DNA of 45,809 nucleotides from Chloroflexota bacterium (GCA_027623655.1 JAQBVG010000009.1:1-45809), one strand, 5' to 3'. Shown: positions 1 through 8,343, numbered from the stretch's first letter. Notes: generated from the sequence alone by a model not told the origin. Numbers and translations are program-made.

Positions 1-1068
1 CGCCCCTAGTCCGGTGAATGCAGGGACAAAGTAGACGCCCTCGTTCGACCCTGCCATCAATGCCAGATCTGATGTTTCAGCGGCGTTCGAGATGATTCCG
101 AGTCCGTCGCGCAGCCACTGGACCGTGGCCCCGGTGACGAAAACTGAGCCTTCGATGGCGTAGTGCCGTTTCGCACCGACCTGGAATCCAAGGGTCGCGA
201 GTAGCCCCGAGTCGCCGGGCCCCGATTCCTGGATCGGGGGTGTGGCGCCGCGATTGGCAAGCACGAATGCGCCTGTGCCGTATGTGCACTTGATCTGACC
301 GTTTTTAAAGCAGGCCTGCCCGTACAGCGCTGCGTGCTGATCGCCGGCCATCGCTGTAATCGGTATTTCGGCACCGAAAATCGATCTGTCAGTAGTTCCA
401 AAATCGTCGGCGGACCCGCGGACATCGGGCAGCATGGACTCGGGGATGTCGAACAGGTCAAGCATCTCAGGGTCCCATTGCAGGTCGTGCAGGTTTAGCA
501 GCATCGTCCTGGAGGCGTTGGTCGCGTCGGTTGCGTGCACCGCACCTTTTGTGAGGTGCCATAGAAGCCATGAATCGACTGTTCCGAAGCAGAGTTGGCC
601 AGCTTCGGCTCTTCGTTGACCTTCGGGGATCGTCGCCAGCAACCACATGAGCTTGGTGGCACTGAAGTACGAGTCGATCACGAGTCCGGTGACCTGCCGG
701 ATGTCACGGGCATGCGCACCACGGCCGATGTCGGCGCAAATGTCGGCCGTTCGTCGGTCCTGCCACACGATCGCATTCGCGACCGGTCTGCCGGTCGATC
801 TCTCCCAGACAATCGTCGTTTCTCGCTGATTCGCAATACCTATTGCAGCGATGTCATCCGGTACGAGCCTGGCGCGAGTGATCGCCTGCTTCGCAACGCT
901 GACGGCTGCTTCCGCTATCTCGATGGGATCGTGCTCGATCCAGCCGGGCCGGGGGTAGTGCTGCGATAACTCGACCTCTGCGGAGGCGACCGGAGTCGCA
1001 GACGAGTCGAAGACGATCGCCCGTGTTGAACTCGTTCCCTGGTCGATGGCTAGTATGTGTTCTGGCAT
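1..1068 (-). CDS. glpK: Glycerol kinase, 3'-truncated by window edge
   Basis: This gene would phosphorylate glycerol to sn-glycerol-3-phosphate with ATP in the cytoplasm, as a FGGY-family carbohydrate kinase. Reading leftwards from the ATG at 1066-1068 gives 356 uninterrupted codons to the window edge; the family is about 500 residues, so the C-terminal third is missing only because the window ends. The N-terminus carries the FGGY phosphate-binding signature AIDQGTSSTRAIVFD, followed by IGIANQRETT, VWQDRRT and SYFSATK, all typical of GlpK. Further in are the substrate-site stretch AGDQHAALYGQ and the ATPase-domain stretch KCTYGTGAF. No glycerol facilitator or glycerol-3-phosphate dehydrogenase is visible on this side, so any glp operon would lie beyond the left edge. 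Identification is firm from motif order. Confidence 0.93.
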   Translation of the reverse strand, partial: MPEHILAIDQGTSSTRAIVFDSSATPVASAEVELSQHYPRPGWIEHDPIEIAEAAVSVAKQAITRARLVPDDIAAIGIANQRETTIVWERSTGRPVANAIVWQDRRTADICADIGRGAHARDIRQVTGLVIDSYFSATKLMWLLATIPEGQRRAEAGQLCFGTVDSWLLWHLTKGAVHATDATNASRTMLLNLHDLQWDPEMLDLFDIPESMLPDVRGSADDFGTTDRSIFGAEIPITAMAGDQHAALYGQACFKNGQIKCTYGTGAFVLANRGATPPIQESGPGDSGLLATLGFQVGAKRHYAIEGSVFVTGATVQWLRDGLGIISNAAETSDLALMAGSNEGVYFVPAFTGLGA

Positions 1069-1159
1069 CTGGCCGTACTTTACAGACTGAAATGCCTCAT
1101 GGCTTTATGAACGGGTGGCTCATCGAAAATGAGCGTTAAGGCTCATGCGGACGCGGGTA

Positions 1160-1173
1160 TTCACTTATGTGAA
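1160..1173. promoter_or_regulatory. Dyad TTCAC-TTAT-GTGAA, possible operator
   Basis: A 5-bp perfect dyad with a 4-bp spacer lies between the divergent glpK and small-lipoprotein starts. A second small hairpin (GCTCAT, CGAAA, ATGAGC) sits at 1118-1134. The position fits an operator for either gene, but no regulator family is recognised and such short dyads occur by chance. Confidence 0.25.
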
Positions 1174-1201
1174 ATGCGCGTAGTAGCCCTATCGTCGAAA
1201 A

Positions 1202-1345
1202 ATGGTCAAAACGAAAGGCGTAACCCTGGTCGCTCTGGCAACCCTTCTCGCAGGGTTCGTAGCATCCTGCTCATCGGGCGATACCCCCACGTCATCTGAC
1301 CTCCAGTCTTTCGAGCCGCACATTCTGGTAGTCGCCGAAGACTAG
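1202..1345 (+). CDS. Very small putative lipoprotein (47 aa)
   Basis: This 47-codon ORF begins with a lysine-containing N-region (MVKTKG), a hydrophobic stretch, and a lipobox-like VASC with the candidate lipidated cysteine at residue 23. The mature part is only about 25 residues, starting CSSGD and ending VVAED before the TAG at 1343-1345. It lies alone between divergent glpK and the convergent NHL gene, with no convincing Shine-Dalgarno sequence. It could be a genuine micro-lipoprotein or the surviving 5' end of a larger lipoprotein gene whose body was deleted. No family is recognised. The signal-peptide pattern is the only support for calling it coding. Confidence 0.45.
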   Translation: MVKTKGVTLVALATLLAGFVASCSSGDTPTSSDLQSFEPHILVVAED

Positions 1346-1473
1346 GTAGCGGGTTCGGTATTTCCGGTTCACAGCAGCCGTTCGGTTCATCAGGTTCGAT
1401 ACAGATCTCGAACTCGCGAGTCGGTCACGAATCGGCTTTAGCCACCAGAACTCCGCAGCGCACGAAATCCTTC

Positions 1474-1500
1474 GAACTGCAGTTCAAGTGCCAGTGGCAC
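1474..1500 (-). terminator. Tandem small palindromes after NHL-repeat gene (weak terminator)
   Basis: Just past the stop of the leftward NHL-repeat gene are a GTGCC/GGCAC hairpin (1488-1500) and the palindrome GAACTGCAGTTC (1474-1485). There is no clean T-tract on the minus strand, so a terminator role is tentative. Confidence 0.3.
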
Positions 1501-1503
1501 TGA

Positions 1504-2517
1504 CTACTCCTGGTGGAGTGTCACCGAGCGCATGGGCGGTGCGAACTGGTGCGGTTCAAGGTGGATGGCTTCCTTCTGATATACCTGCACTCGATACGAA
1601 CCGGTGTCCGTGATGAACAGATGGCCTTCAGCGTCTACCGCGATCGATTTCGGCTGACGCAGTAGTTTCTGGGGTTCCAGCACAGACATGTCGCGTATGC
1701 GGTTCGGGCTGGCGTTGGTCATCATGTATTCACGAGCGACCCTGGATAGCGTGGCATCTCCGATGAATTTCTCGACGTACCTCCCATGCGCGTTGAAGAG
1801 TTGGACACGGTTATTTCCACGATCGCACACGTAGATGTCGCCATCGAGATCGACCGCTACGTCGGTTGGTCGATTGAATTCACCGTTGGCAGAGCCTGAA
1901 CTGCCAAATTTCATGATGAATTCCCCGTGGGCGTTGAATTTTTGCACGCGATCGTTGCGCCAGTCAGCGACATACACGTCGCCAAGTTCGTCGACGGTTA
2001 TGCCCCAGGGCATGTCGAGTTGACCGTCGCCATCGCCGGAACCGCCCCAGCCAAGGATGAACTTCTCGTCTTTGGTGAATTTCTGAATACGGTGGTTCAT
2101 CGAATCGGCAATGTAGATGTTTTCATCAGCGTCGAAGGCCATACCGGCCGGTCGGTTCAGTTGGCCTGGACCCGAGTCGAACTCCCCGAAGCTTGCCAGG
2201 AATTCGCCTTCGCTGTTGAACGAGCTGATCCGATGTAGTGCCTCATCCGAGACATAAATGTTTTCTTCCGAGTCGGCAATTATCGACACAGGCCACTGGA
2301 ATTGGCCGTCGTCCTCGCCGACTGACCCAAAGTTTCCACCGTCTTCGTCATCAAACGAATATTTGCGTACCAGTGCAGCGCCTTCCTGACGGCAGAGGAT
2401 GTACATCCGACCTTCGGCGCCGAGGGCGATATCGACAGGAAAGTTGGTCAGACGCCGCATTCCGAGCGTCTTGAGGAACGGGAATCCTGCACGTAGAAGT
2501 CCATACGGTCGACCCAT
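1504..2517 (-). CDS. NHL-repeat beta-propeller protein
   Basis: The protein is built of about six NHL-type repeats, seen as recurring blocks such as RPAGMAFDADENIYIADS, MPWGITVDELGDVYVADW and RPTDVAVDLDGDIYVCDR, each followed by N(H/D)R(I/V)QKF and an F/G-rich turn. Such repeats fold into a beta-propeller used for ligand or protein binding, sometimes with lyase activity. No signal peptide, membrane segment or catalytic domain is visible. I prefer the start at 2517 (MGRPYGLLRAG) because GGAG stands 8 nt upstream; a GTG at 2583 in the same frame would add 22 residues but has no ribosome binding site. It follows the DUF1501 gene on the same strand, so it probably belongs to that transcript. The function is not predictable from sequence. 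Confidence 0.85.
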   Translation of the reverse strand: MGRPYGLLRAGFPFLKTLGMRRLTNFPVDIALGAEGRMYILCRQEGAALVRKYSFDDEDGGNFGSVGEDDGQFQWPVSIIADSEENIYVSDEALHRISSFNSEGEFLASFGEFDSGPGQLNRPAGMAFDADENIYIADSMNHRIQKFTKDEKFILGWGGSGDGDGQLDMPWGITVDELGDVYVADWRNDRVQKFNAHGEFIMKFGSSGSANGEFNRPTDVAVDLDGDIYVCDRGNNRVQLFNAHGRYVEKFIGDATLSRVAREYMMTNASPNRIRDMSVLEPQKLLRQPKSIAVDAEGHLFITDTGSYRVQVYQKEAIHLEPHQFAPPMRSVTLHQE

Positions 2518-2596
2518 TACATAATCTCCAGTAGTACCGGCGAGAAATTCACTTCCTCCACCTTTTGAAAAGCCGTTTGCCACTCGGGCGCAAGCG

Positions 2597-3754
2597 TTAT
2601 GCGACCCGGAAGGGGTGCAGTTGTTCGTATTTGCCGCGAACGATGTCGACCGAGTCGACGCTCATCCACTGCTCCAGGAGCGTCGCGTAGACACCCCGGA
2701 AATCGAACGTATGCGCCAGGTCTTCGCCGTTTGCGAACGTTTTAGGACCGAGCGATTGGTAACCGGCGTACAGACCACCATCGACTCTTTCGCCGATGGT
2801 GAACGCACCACCGCCTGAGCCGTGATCGGTTCCGCTACCGTTGTCCTGGACCCTGCGTCCAAATTCGGTGAAGGCGTAGATGACGACTTCTTCCGCAGCG
2901 TCGTGCTCACGCAGGTCGTCCATGAAGTCTCGTAGCGCTCCCGATAGCTCCGCAAGTAGTTTTTCGTGCGCTGGCATCTCGACCGCGTGATGGTCGTACC
3001 CGGCGTGCTGGACGTAGAAGATTCGCGTACCCAGTCCAGCGATGTGGGTCCGTGCCACGTCGCGCAGGCTTTTTCCGATCGGGTTGTCTTCATATTCGAC
3101 TGTTGATTCGTACCTGCCGGGCACCGACTGCAACTGGTCAATGCCGTTCAAGACATCGTCACCGGTCTGCTTCAGGTAACTCATCGTTGCACCGGTACCG
3201 ATGGCGGGGGTGTAAAAGCGTTTGAAGATGTCCAGGGCCTCGGCGCGCTGTTCCTCGATTTCGACCGATGTCATCAGGCCGTAGGTGTCGAGGTCTCCGA
3301 CAGATGTCACTCTCACGCCCGGAGCTGCCATTGCGCGCGGCAGGCCTCTACCGAAGCTGACGCCGGTGAGCACGTTCTTCCCATCTGGATCGAGTTGCTT
3401 GATCGCTTTTGCGAGCCAGCCTTCGGTTGAGATTGTTTTAGGTTCCGCCGTGTGCATGATGTCCATGGCGCGGAAATGTGATCGGTTCGAGTTCTCGTAT
3501 CCGATGCCCTGGATGATTGCCACGTCACCCCTGTCGTACATCTCCTTCAAGGGAGCCGCGGAGGGGTGGAACCCCAGTTGATCGTTGAGCTTTATCACCC
3601 TGTCTTCAGTAATCCGCACGGTCTTCCTGGAGTCGTAGTAAAGACCGGATGTATACGGCACCAGCGTGTTCATGAAGTCGTTTCCGCCGGTCATTTGAAC
3701 TACGACCAGGACGGGCGCTTTACCGATCTTCTTTTCAGTTCCGTTGGTTGCCAT
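2597..3754 (-). CDS. DUF1501 family protein
   Basis: This 385-residue protein matches the DUF1501 family, whose fold is related to the alkaline phosphatase/sulfatase superfamily and whose role is unknown. Diagnostic stretches are QMTGGNDFMNTLVPY near residues 20-34, the middle block NSNRSHFRAMD, and the C-terminal TEFGRRVQDNGSGTDHG. Family members often carry a Tat signal; none is present here, suggesting a cytoplasmic protein or a non-classical variant. The start at 3754 has AAGGAG 9 nt upstream (3764-3769). An in-frame ATG at 3763 directly abuts that motif and is less likely. It lies downstream of the DUF1800 gene on the same strand; DUF1800-DUF1501 pairs are common in several phyla, which supports a joint role. 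Confidence 0.9.
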   Translation of the reverse strand: MATNGTEKKIGKAPVLVVVQMTGGNDFMNTLVPYTSGLYYDSRKTVRITEDRVIKLNDQLGFHPSAAPLKEMYDRGDVAIIQGIGYENSNRSHFRAMDIMHTAEPKTISTEGWLAKAIKQLDPDGKNVLTGVSFGRGLPRAMAAPGVRVTSVGDLDTYGLMTSVEIEEQRAEALDIFKRFYTPAIGTGATMSYLKQTGDDVLNGIDQLQSVPGRYESTVEYEDNPIGKSLRDVARTHIAGLGTRIFYVQHAGYDHHAVEMPAHEKLLAELSGALRDFMDDLREHDAAEEVVIYAFTEFGRRVQDNGSGTDHGSGGGAFTIGERVDGGLYAGYQSLGPKTFANGEDLAHTFDFRGVYATLLEQWMSVDSVDIVRGKYEQLHPFRVA

Positions 3755-3831
3755 TGAAGGCATCTCCTTGGATTTCCCGGGGATTTTTTGTCTGGAGCAG
3801 GTTCAGGTTTGTTGTTAACTGAGCATGCAGG

Positions 3832-4947
3832 CTAGGCGTACTGGTATTCAGGAGTTGCGACAATAAGGCGGATCATTCGCACTGCCCGGGACCGATCGTC
3901 GTCGCCCTCACTCCTGGCAGCAAACTGGACCAGTGCTTCACGGGTGGGGTCTTCGACGTCGATTGGCCCCATCGCATCGAGGGCGGCGTCGACGAACGAT
4001 CCGTGAGACGTGAGCGAGTCACTTTCGATCATGCGGTCGACGATCTGCTTGATGCCGGGTGAACTGCCATCGCCAACCTCCCCGACCGCAAAGTTGACCC
4101 GTTCTGTAAGGTTCCCACCGTCGATCCACTCTTTTCCGGTGTGCCAGCCTTCGACGGTCGGTGGGTCGAGAAGTTTCTGTCCCATTACGACCATCACCGA
4201 CTCAGCATATTTCGCGAGGCCCGGGTGGAAGTAGTCGTGAGTGCTCACCATCTTCAGAACCCCGAGCACCAGTTCGACCGGGCTTTTCACTTTTTTGAAC
4301 CGGGCTTCCCTGAACGAGTCAGAGTTGAACATGACTCTCAGTACAGGTTTTATCTGGCCGTCGGAGTCGAGGAAGGCATCGGACATGTCTTCGATCAATG
4401 CGGGGTCGAGCGGTGGCAGGTCGTTCCACGTCGGTACCTGGGGTTCGTCGGCGACGAAGAAGTTGTAGAGATGACGTGACACGAATCGGGCGCAAGAGCG
4501 TTGTTCGACGATGATGTCGATGATGTCACCACCATCCAGATTGCCCCTGTGGCCCAAAAATTCTTTTTCACCGTTGTCGTGATCGTCAGCGTCGAAAAGG
4601 AACTCGCTGGCATAGTATCCATGCGGGTACAGAGGCGGCGACTGGGCGAATGTCCAGCCGGTAAATGCGCGGGCTGCGTTCTTGATATCGATCTCGGTAT
4701 AGTTGCCAACTCCGAGGGAGAAGAGCTCGAGCAGTTCTCGGCCGTAGTTTTCATTCGGCTCGCCGTTGTGGTTTTCGTTATTGTCCAGCCAGAAGATCAT
4801 TGCCGGATCACGAGACAGGTCAAGCAGAATCGTTCGCATATCGGACATGCCGTTGCGTCGGAACATTTCGAGCTGGATCGAGGCCGAGAGAATGTGCTCG
4901 TTCTTGGCAAGACCGGTGGCGAAGACGTGGTGCCAGAACAGCGCCAT
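3832..4947 (-). pseudogene. DUF1800 family protein, C-terminal part after a frameshift
   Basis: This frame holds the larger part of a DUF1800 protein: MALFWHHVFATG, ENYGRELLELFSLGVGNYTE, NAARAFTGW and the C-terminal GQKLLDPPTVEGWHTG, all hallmarks of the family. The first ATG (4945-4947) is the point where the conserved QEKMALFW block of intact members would continue from the upstream frame, so it is probably not a natural start. The upstream piece (to 5224) lies in another frame, and the junction is a run of seven A on the coding strand (4947-4953). Removing one A restores a single ORF of about 464 codons. Either a sequencing error, a real mutation or transcriptional slippage is possible. 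Reinitiation at 4947 would give a protein lacking the conserved N-terminus. Confidence 0.85.
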
Positions 4948-5224
4948 TTTTTTCCTGCAGCTGGTTCCGGGAATTGAGCATGCGGTACATCCATGTGGCG
5001 AGATATGCGTGCGGTGCCTCGCCGCCCATGTATCGGGCTATCTCGTCGTCCGGGACGCCGTTCTCAGGATCCGGGTTGAGCAGAAACTCGACCAGGTCGG
5101 CGTAGTCGTTCGCTGCAAGCTGGTCGACCTGATTGCGCGTTGCGCCAAAACCGGCTCGTCGATAGAGATGCGCCAGTAGCGCCGGATCGGTCTTTGCCCC
5201 AATCCCAATCGCGGTAGTGCTCAT
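4820..5224 (-). pseudogene. DUF1800 family protein, N-terminal part before a frameshift
   Basis: The ATG at 5222-5224 has GGAGG 9 nt upstream, so this is the real translation start. The product begins MSTTAIGIG and contains the DUF1800 N-terminal motif HLYRRAGFGATRNQVD and the later NSRNQLQEK. Homology stops exactly at the A7 run (4947-4953); the remaining roughly 40 residues (NGAVLAPRLRH onward) are out of frame and end in a stop at 4820. Together with 3832-4947 this is one gene with one extra A. No signal peptide is evident. It is the first gene of the leftward DUF1800-DUF1501-NHL cluster. Confidence 0.85.
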
Positions 5225-5437
5225 TTACCAGGACCTCCCAAGGCCAACCCGCCACGTCAAGGATTACCTTATGGCACACTCGACAGTTACGGTGTTTTAC
5301 TGCGATGCACGGTCGGATTCTGCCGTTACACACCAATTCCAGTTCGAAAGCTGACGGTATTCCCTGTGTCCGGGTCAGTTTAGAACTGACTGGCCTGCAG
5401 AGCAATTCGAAAATCGGGCGTTCCAAAAATATGGGCA

Positions 5438-5567
5438 AAATTAAAGGTAACGTTGCTTAACACCGCTGTTCCCCGGTGGCGATAAATAATGGTGAATAGA
5501 CGCGAATGTTTCGTTCTGTGTTCAGACAAGATCGACAATACGATTGCTGCAACGTTACCTCTAATTT
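5438..5567 (+). promoter_or_regulatory. 19-bp inverted repeat with internal hairpins: candidate structured leader RNA or operator
   Basis: The arm at 5438-5456 and the arm at 5549-5567 are reverse complements at 18 of 19 positions (core GGTAACGTTGC / GCAACGTTACC). They enclose 92 nt that can form three small hairpins: CACCG/CGGTG near 5461-5478, CGAA/TTCG at 5503-5513, and ATCG/CGAT at 5531-5544. The right arm ends 7 nt before the GAGGGA ribosome binding site of the DUF5131 gene. As RNA this would be a long closing stem around a multi-branch loop. As DNA it could be a paired operator or the ends of a miniature element, although no flanking target duplication is seen. Confidence 0.55.
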
Positions 5568-5586
5568 CTTCAGTGAGGGATCAAGC

Positions 5587-6291
5587 GTGGCTGGCAAAAC
5601 TTCAATCGAATGGACTGAAAAAACTTGGAACCCAGTAACGGGGTGTACGAAAGTGAGCGCGGGCTGCGACAACTGCTACGCGGAGAGGATTACTCGCCGT
5701 TTCGGGGGCGATTTCACGAAAGTTATTCTCCATCCTGAAAGATTGGATGCCCCTGTCAGGTGGAAAAATCCGACGACAGTGTTCGTAAATAGTATGAGCG
5801 ACTTGTTCCACTCCGGCGCGGTACCGTTCGATTACGTCGATCGTGTGTTCGATGTCATGGAGAAGTGCCCGCAACACACGTTCCAAATTCTGACGAAACG
5901 CCCAAGTCGCATGAAACACTTCCCGCGTGAATGGCCACGTAATGTGTGGGCGGGAACCAGTGTTGAAAGCACAGAAACTGCCTGGAGGATCGATCAACTG
6001 AGGCAGGTTGATTCCCATGTACGATTTCTGTCCCTCGAACCGTTACTTGGCGCCCTTCCGAATCTTGATTTGAACGGAATCGGTTGGGTGATCGTTGGTG
6101 GAGAGAGCGGTCCGGGCCATCGAGAGATCAGGGAAGAATGGGTACTCGAAATAAAAAGCCAATGTATCGACGCCGGTGTACCGTTTTTCTTCAAACAATG
6201 GGGCGGTATACGGCCCAAAACTGGAGGGCGCGAACTTGCCGGCAGGCTTTGGAGTCAAATGCCCCGGTCGCCTCAATTAGCAGCAGTATGA
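5587..6291 (+). CDS. DUF5131 (phage Gp37/Gp68) three-Cys-motif protein
   Basis: This 234-residue protein belongs to the DUF5131/Gp37-Gp68 family, found in phages and in accessory islands. It opens with TSIEWTEKTWNPVTGCTKVS and carries the three-cysteine motif at C20, C27 and C30 (GCTKVSAGCDNCYAE), which resembles an Fe-S cluster site of the radical-SAM type; the biochemical role is not established. Later family blocks are VNSMSDLFH, FQILTKRP, WAGTSVE, RFLSLEPLLG, VIVGGESGPGHR and FFFKQWGG. I chose the GTG at 5587 because GAGGGA lies 6 nt upstream and the protein then begins as family members do; the frame stays open back to 5506. It is followed 27 bp later by tcmP, its usual partner. The pair sits between ordinary chromosomal genes, as expected for a mobile accessory cassette. 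Confidence 0.9.
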   Translation: MAGKTSIEWTEKTWNPVTGCTKVSAGCDNCYAERITRRFGGDFTKVILHPERLDAPVRWKNPTTVFVNSMSDLFHSGAVPFDYVDRVFDVMEKCPQHTFQILTKRPSRMKHFPREWPRNVWAGTSVESTETAWRIDQLRQVDSHVRFLSLEPLLGALPNLDLNGIGWVIVGGESGPGHREIREEWVLEIKSQCIDAGVPFFFKQWGGIRPKTGGRELAGRLWSQMPRSPQLAAV

Positions 6292-6318
6292 GCGACAGGT
6301 GTAGATTTACTTGCATCA

Positions 6319-7428
6319 ATGCCGCAACACGACGACTTTTTTAATACCGAACTCGATGAAGAGTCACGGATAAAACTCGGGACTCTCAGTTGGTTTCTTG
6401 CTCCGTGGACCCAGAAACTGGGAAGTTGGGCTCGGCAGAACGGTCAAAATACCGTTTGGTACGTCGACGGGTTTGCCGGTCCAGGCAAGAACGAAGCTGG
6501 AGAGCGTGGATCTCCACTAATTGCTGCCACGCGAGCGGAACAGTTGGTGAGGCACGGTAATCCCTCGGAATTTGAACTCGCCTTGTTTAATGTGGAAAAG
6601 ATACCCGGTAACTTCGAAAAACTAGAGGTGAATTGCAAACCATTTATCGATGGCGGAACACGGATCATTAACGGTAAAGGGCTGTTCGCTGACCATGTTT
6701 CCGAAATCGTCGGTTTGACAGACGGACCTCCTGTCCTGCTATTCATCGATCCCTGGGGTTTTACTGGATTCGAGTTCGATACTTTAGTACCGCTGTTTGC
6801 AAGAAGCGCTCCGCTAGACATCGTCATGAGGTTGCACCACAGAGCAATCCCACGGCTCAAACCTGAGCGAGCCGCAATGGTGAGTGCGACGGTAGGTTCG
6901 GATCACTGGCAGGCAAATTGGGCTGATCTGAACATGGATCAAAAAGTACACCAAACATTGGATACTCTGAAGGATTCATACACGGCACGGGGCAGATTCA
7001 GTAGCGTCCTGTTTTATCCAGTTCGACTGCATCCCCAAGCCAAACCGGCTTACTCCTTAGGATTTGCGAGTCGACACATCGAGGCATTCCGGCTGTGGAA
7101 CGACAAAATCGGCGGTATTGAATCCGAAATTCATGAACGTGCCGATCATCCAGATTCAGGACAACAGGCAATGGAACTGACCGGGCTAAGTGACACCAGA
7201 TTCAACACGATTCGAGACGAAGTAACAAAATACTTTGAGCGGCATCGAGGAAATACTTGGCAAAACGCGTACGACTGGCTAATTTTCAACAGCAGCACCT
7301 TCGTGCGCGAAACCGAGCTCACGAATACTATTGACCAGCTTGTAAACATCGGCGTAGTCCGCCGTGTCGGGGGGCCAGGCCGAGGGACTCGCAAGGGAAT
7401 GTTTTCAGCCGTCAAGAATTCCGTTTAG
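6319..7428 (+). CDS. tcmP: Three-Cys-motif partner protein TcmP
   Basis: This 369-residue protein is recognised as TcmP, the family defined by being encoded beside three-Cys-motif DUF5131 proteins. Key blocks are LGTLSWFLAPW, VWYVDGFAGPG followed by ERGSPLIAA (a glycine-rich loop like that of SAM-dependent methyltransferases), and VLLFIDPWGFTG in the middle. The last 80 residues (TWQNAYDWLIFNSS, then ETELTNTIDQL, VGGPGRGTRKG) look like a winged helix, suggesting nucleic-acid contact; that part is inference. The ATG at 6319 is the only reasonable start after the preceding stop, although its ribosome binding site is poor, so coupling to the upstream gene is likely. The 3' end overlaps the convergent aldo/keto reductase by 24 bp. 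Activity and substrate are unknown. Confidence 0.9.
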   Translation: MPQHDDFFNTELDEESRIKLGTLSWFLAPWTQKLGSWARQNGQNTVWYVDGFAGPGKNEAGERGSPLIAATRAEQLVRHGNPSEFELALFNVEKIPGNFEKLEVNCKPFIDGGTRIINGKGLFADHVSEIVGLTDGPPVLLFIDPWGFTGFEFDTLVPLFARSAPLDIVMRLHHRAIPRLKPERAAMVSATVGSDHWQANWADLNMDQKVHQTLDTLKDSYTARGRFSSVLFYPVRLHPQAKPAYSLGFASRHIEAFRLWNDKIGGIESEIHERADHPDSGQQAMELTGLSDTRFNTIRDEVTKYFERHRGNTWQNAYDWLIFNSSTFVRETELTNTIDQLVNIGVVRRVGGPGRGTRKGMFSAVKNSV

Positions 7429-8343
7429 CTCTTCCATTTCATCGTCGGAGAGCTCCCAGTCCGCTGCTGCCGCATTCTGGCGGATTTGATCGGGACTGCT
7501 GGCTCCCGCGATTACCGACCCGACCGATTTGCGACCGAGAAGCCATGCAAATGCCAACTCGACCATCGAGTGGCCGCGCTTTTCCACGAAGACCTCGAGT
7601 TGATCGAGAATATCGAAGTTCGCCTCCGATAGCCGCTTCTCCTGGGCTGCCGGGGTCAGAGCAAGGCGCGTGCCTTCCGGCACCGGTTTGTTTCTTCGGT
7701 ATTTGCCCGTCAGGAACCCGTGAGCGAGCGGGAAGTAAGGCAGAGTTCCCAGCCCAAAGTATTCGCACACCGGCAAAACTGCCTGTTCCACACCTCGTTC
7801 GAGCATCGAATATTCTGGCTGCGACGATATGAACGGGACGAACCCGTTGTGCCTGGCCGCCCACTGGGCGTCGGCGATACGCCAGGGATCAAAATTCGAG
7901 AGGCCGATGTACCTCACTTTGCCATCACGTACTACGTCGTCAAGCGCTCGAAGTGTTTCTTCAATCGGGGTGTCGGGATCCTGCCGGTGCATCTGGTACA
8001 GATCGATGTGGTCGGTCTGTAGTCGTCGAAGCGATCCTTCGAGTGCGTCCATGATGTGTTTGCGAGAGCCGCCTTTACCGTGAGGTCCGTCTTCCCAGAG
8101 CATGCCGAATTTCGTGGCTATCAGTGCTTCTTCGCGACGATCAGCGAGCGCCCGACCGATGATCTCCTCGGAATTTCCGTGGGAATAGATGTTCGCCGTA
8201 TCGATAAGATTGATGCCTTCGTCGAGGGCAGCGAAGATGACCTGCCGCGCTTCCTTGAATTCCATTCGACCGCCAAAGTTGTTGGTGCCGAGGCCAATAA
8301 CGCTGACTTCGAGTCCGGAATTGCCAAGGTGCCGGTATTTCAT
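7405..8343 (-). CDS. Aldo/keto reductase
   Basis: A cytoplasmic NADPH-dependent oxidoreductase of the (beta/alpha)8 aldo/keto reductase family. The catalytic tetrad is visible at D48 and Y53 (NLIDTANIYSHG), K78 (IATKFG) and H119 (LYQMHRQDP). Cofactor-binding elements include YIGLSNF and, near the C-terminus, VIAGASSPDQIRQN. The product starts MKYRHLGNSGLEVS as usual for the family; in-frame starts at 8352 and 8433 would add a few or 30 residues without matching it. The length of 312 residues is normal. The C-terminus overlaps the end of tcmP on the other strand by 24 bp, so the accessory cassette was joined very close to this gene. The substrate cannot be told. Confidence 0.93.
   Translation of the reverse strand: MKYRHLGNSGLEVSVIGLGTNNFGGRMEFKEARQVIFAALDEGINLIDTANIYSHGNSEEIIGRALADRREEALIATKFGMLWEDGPHGKGGSRKHIMDALEGSLRRLQTDHIDLYQMHRQDPDTPIEETLRALDDVVRDGKVRYIGLSNFDPWRIADAQWAARHNGFVPFISSQPEYSMLERGVEQAVLPVCEYFGLGTLPYFPLAHGFLTGKYRRNKPVPEGTRLALTPAAQEKRLSEANFDILDQLEVFVEKRGHSMVELAFAWLLGRKSVGSVIAGASSPDQIRQNAAAADWELSDDEMEELNGILDG

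Noticed and set aside
4947-4953. Programmed -1 ribosomal frameshift at A7 in DUF1800
   Set aside because: A -1 slip would not restore the downstream frame; a +1 (or -2) change or loss of one A is needed, so classical -1 recoding does not explain it.
5438-5567. Retron or insertion sequence at the inverted repeat
   Set aside because: There is no reverse transcriptase or transposase in the cassette and no target-site duplication at the arms.
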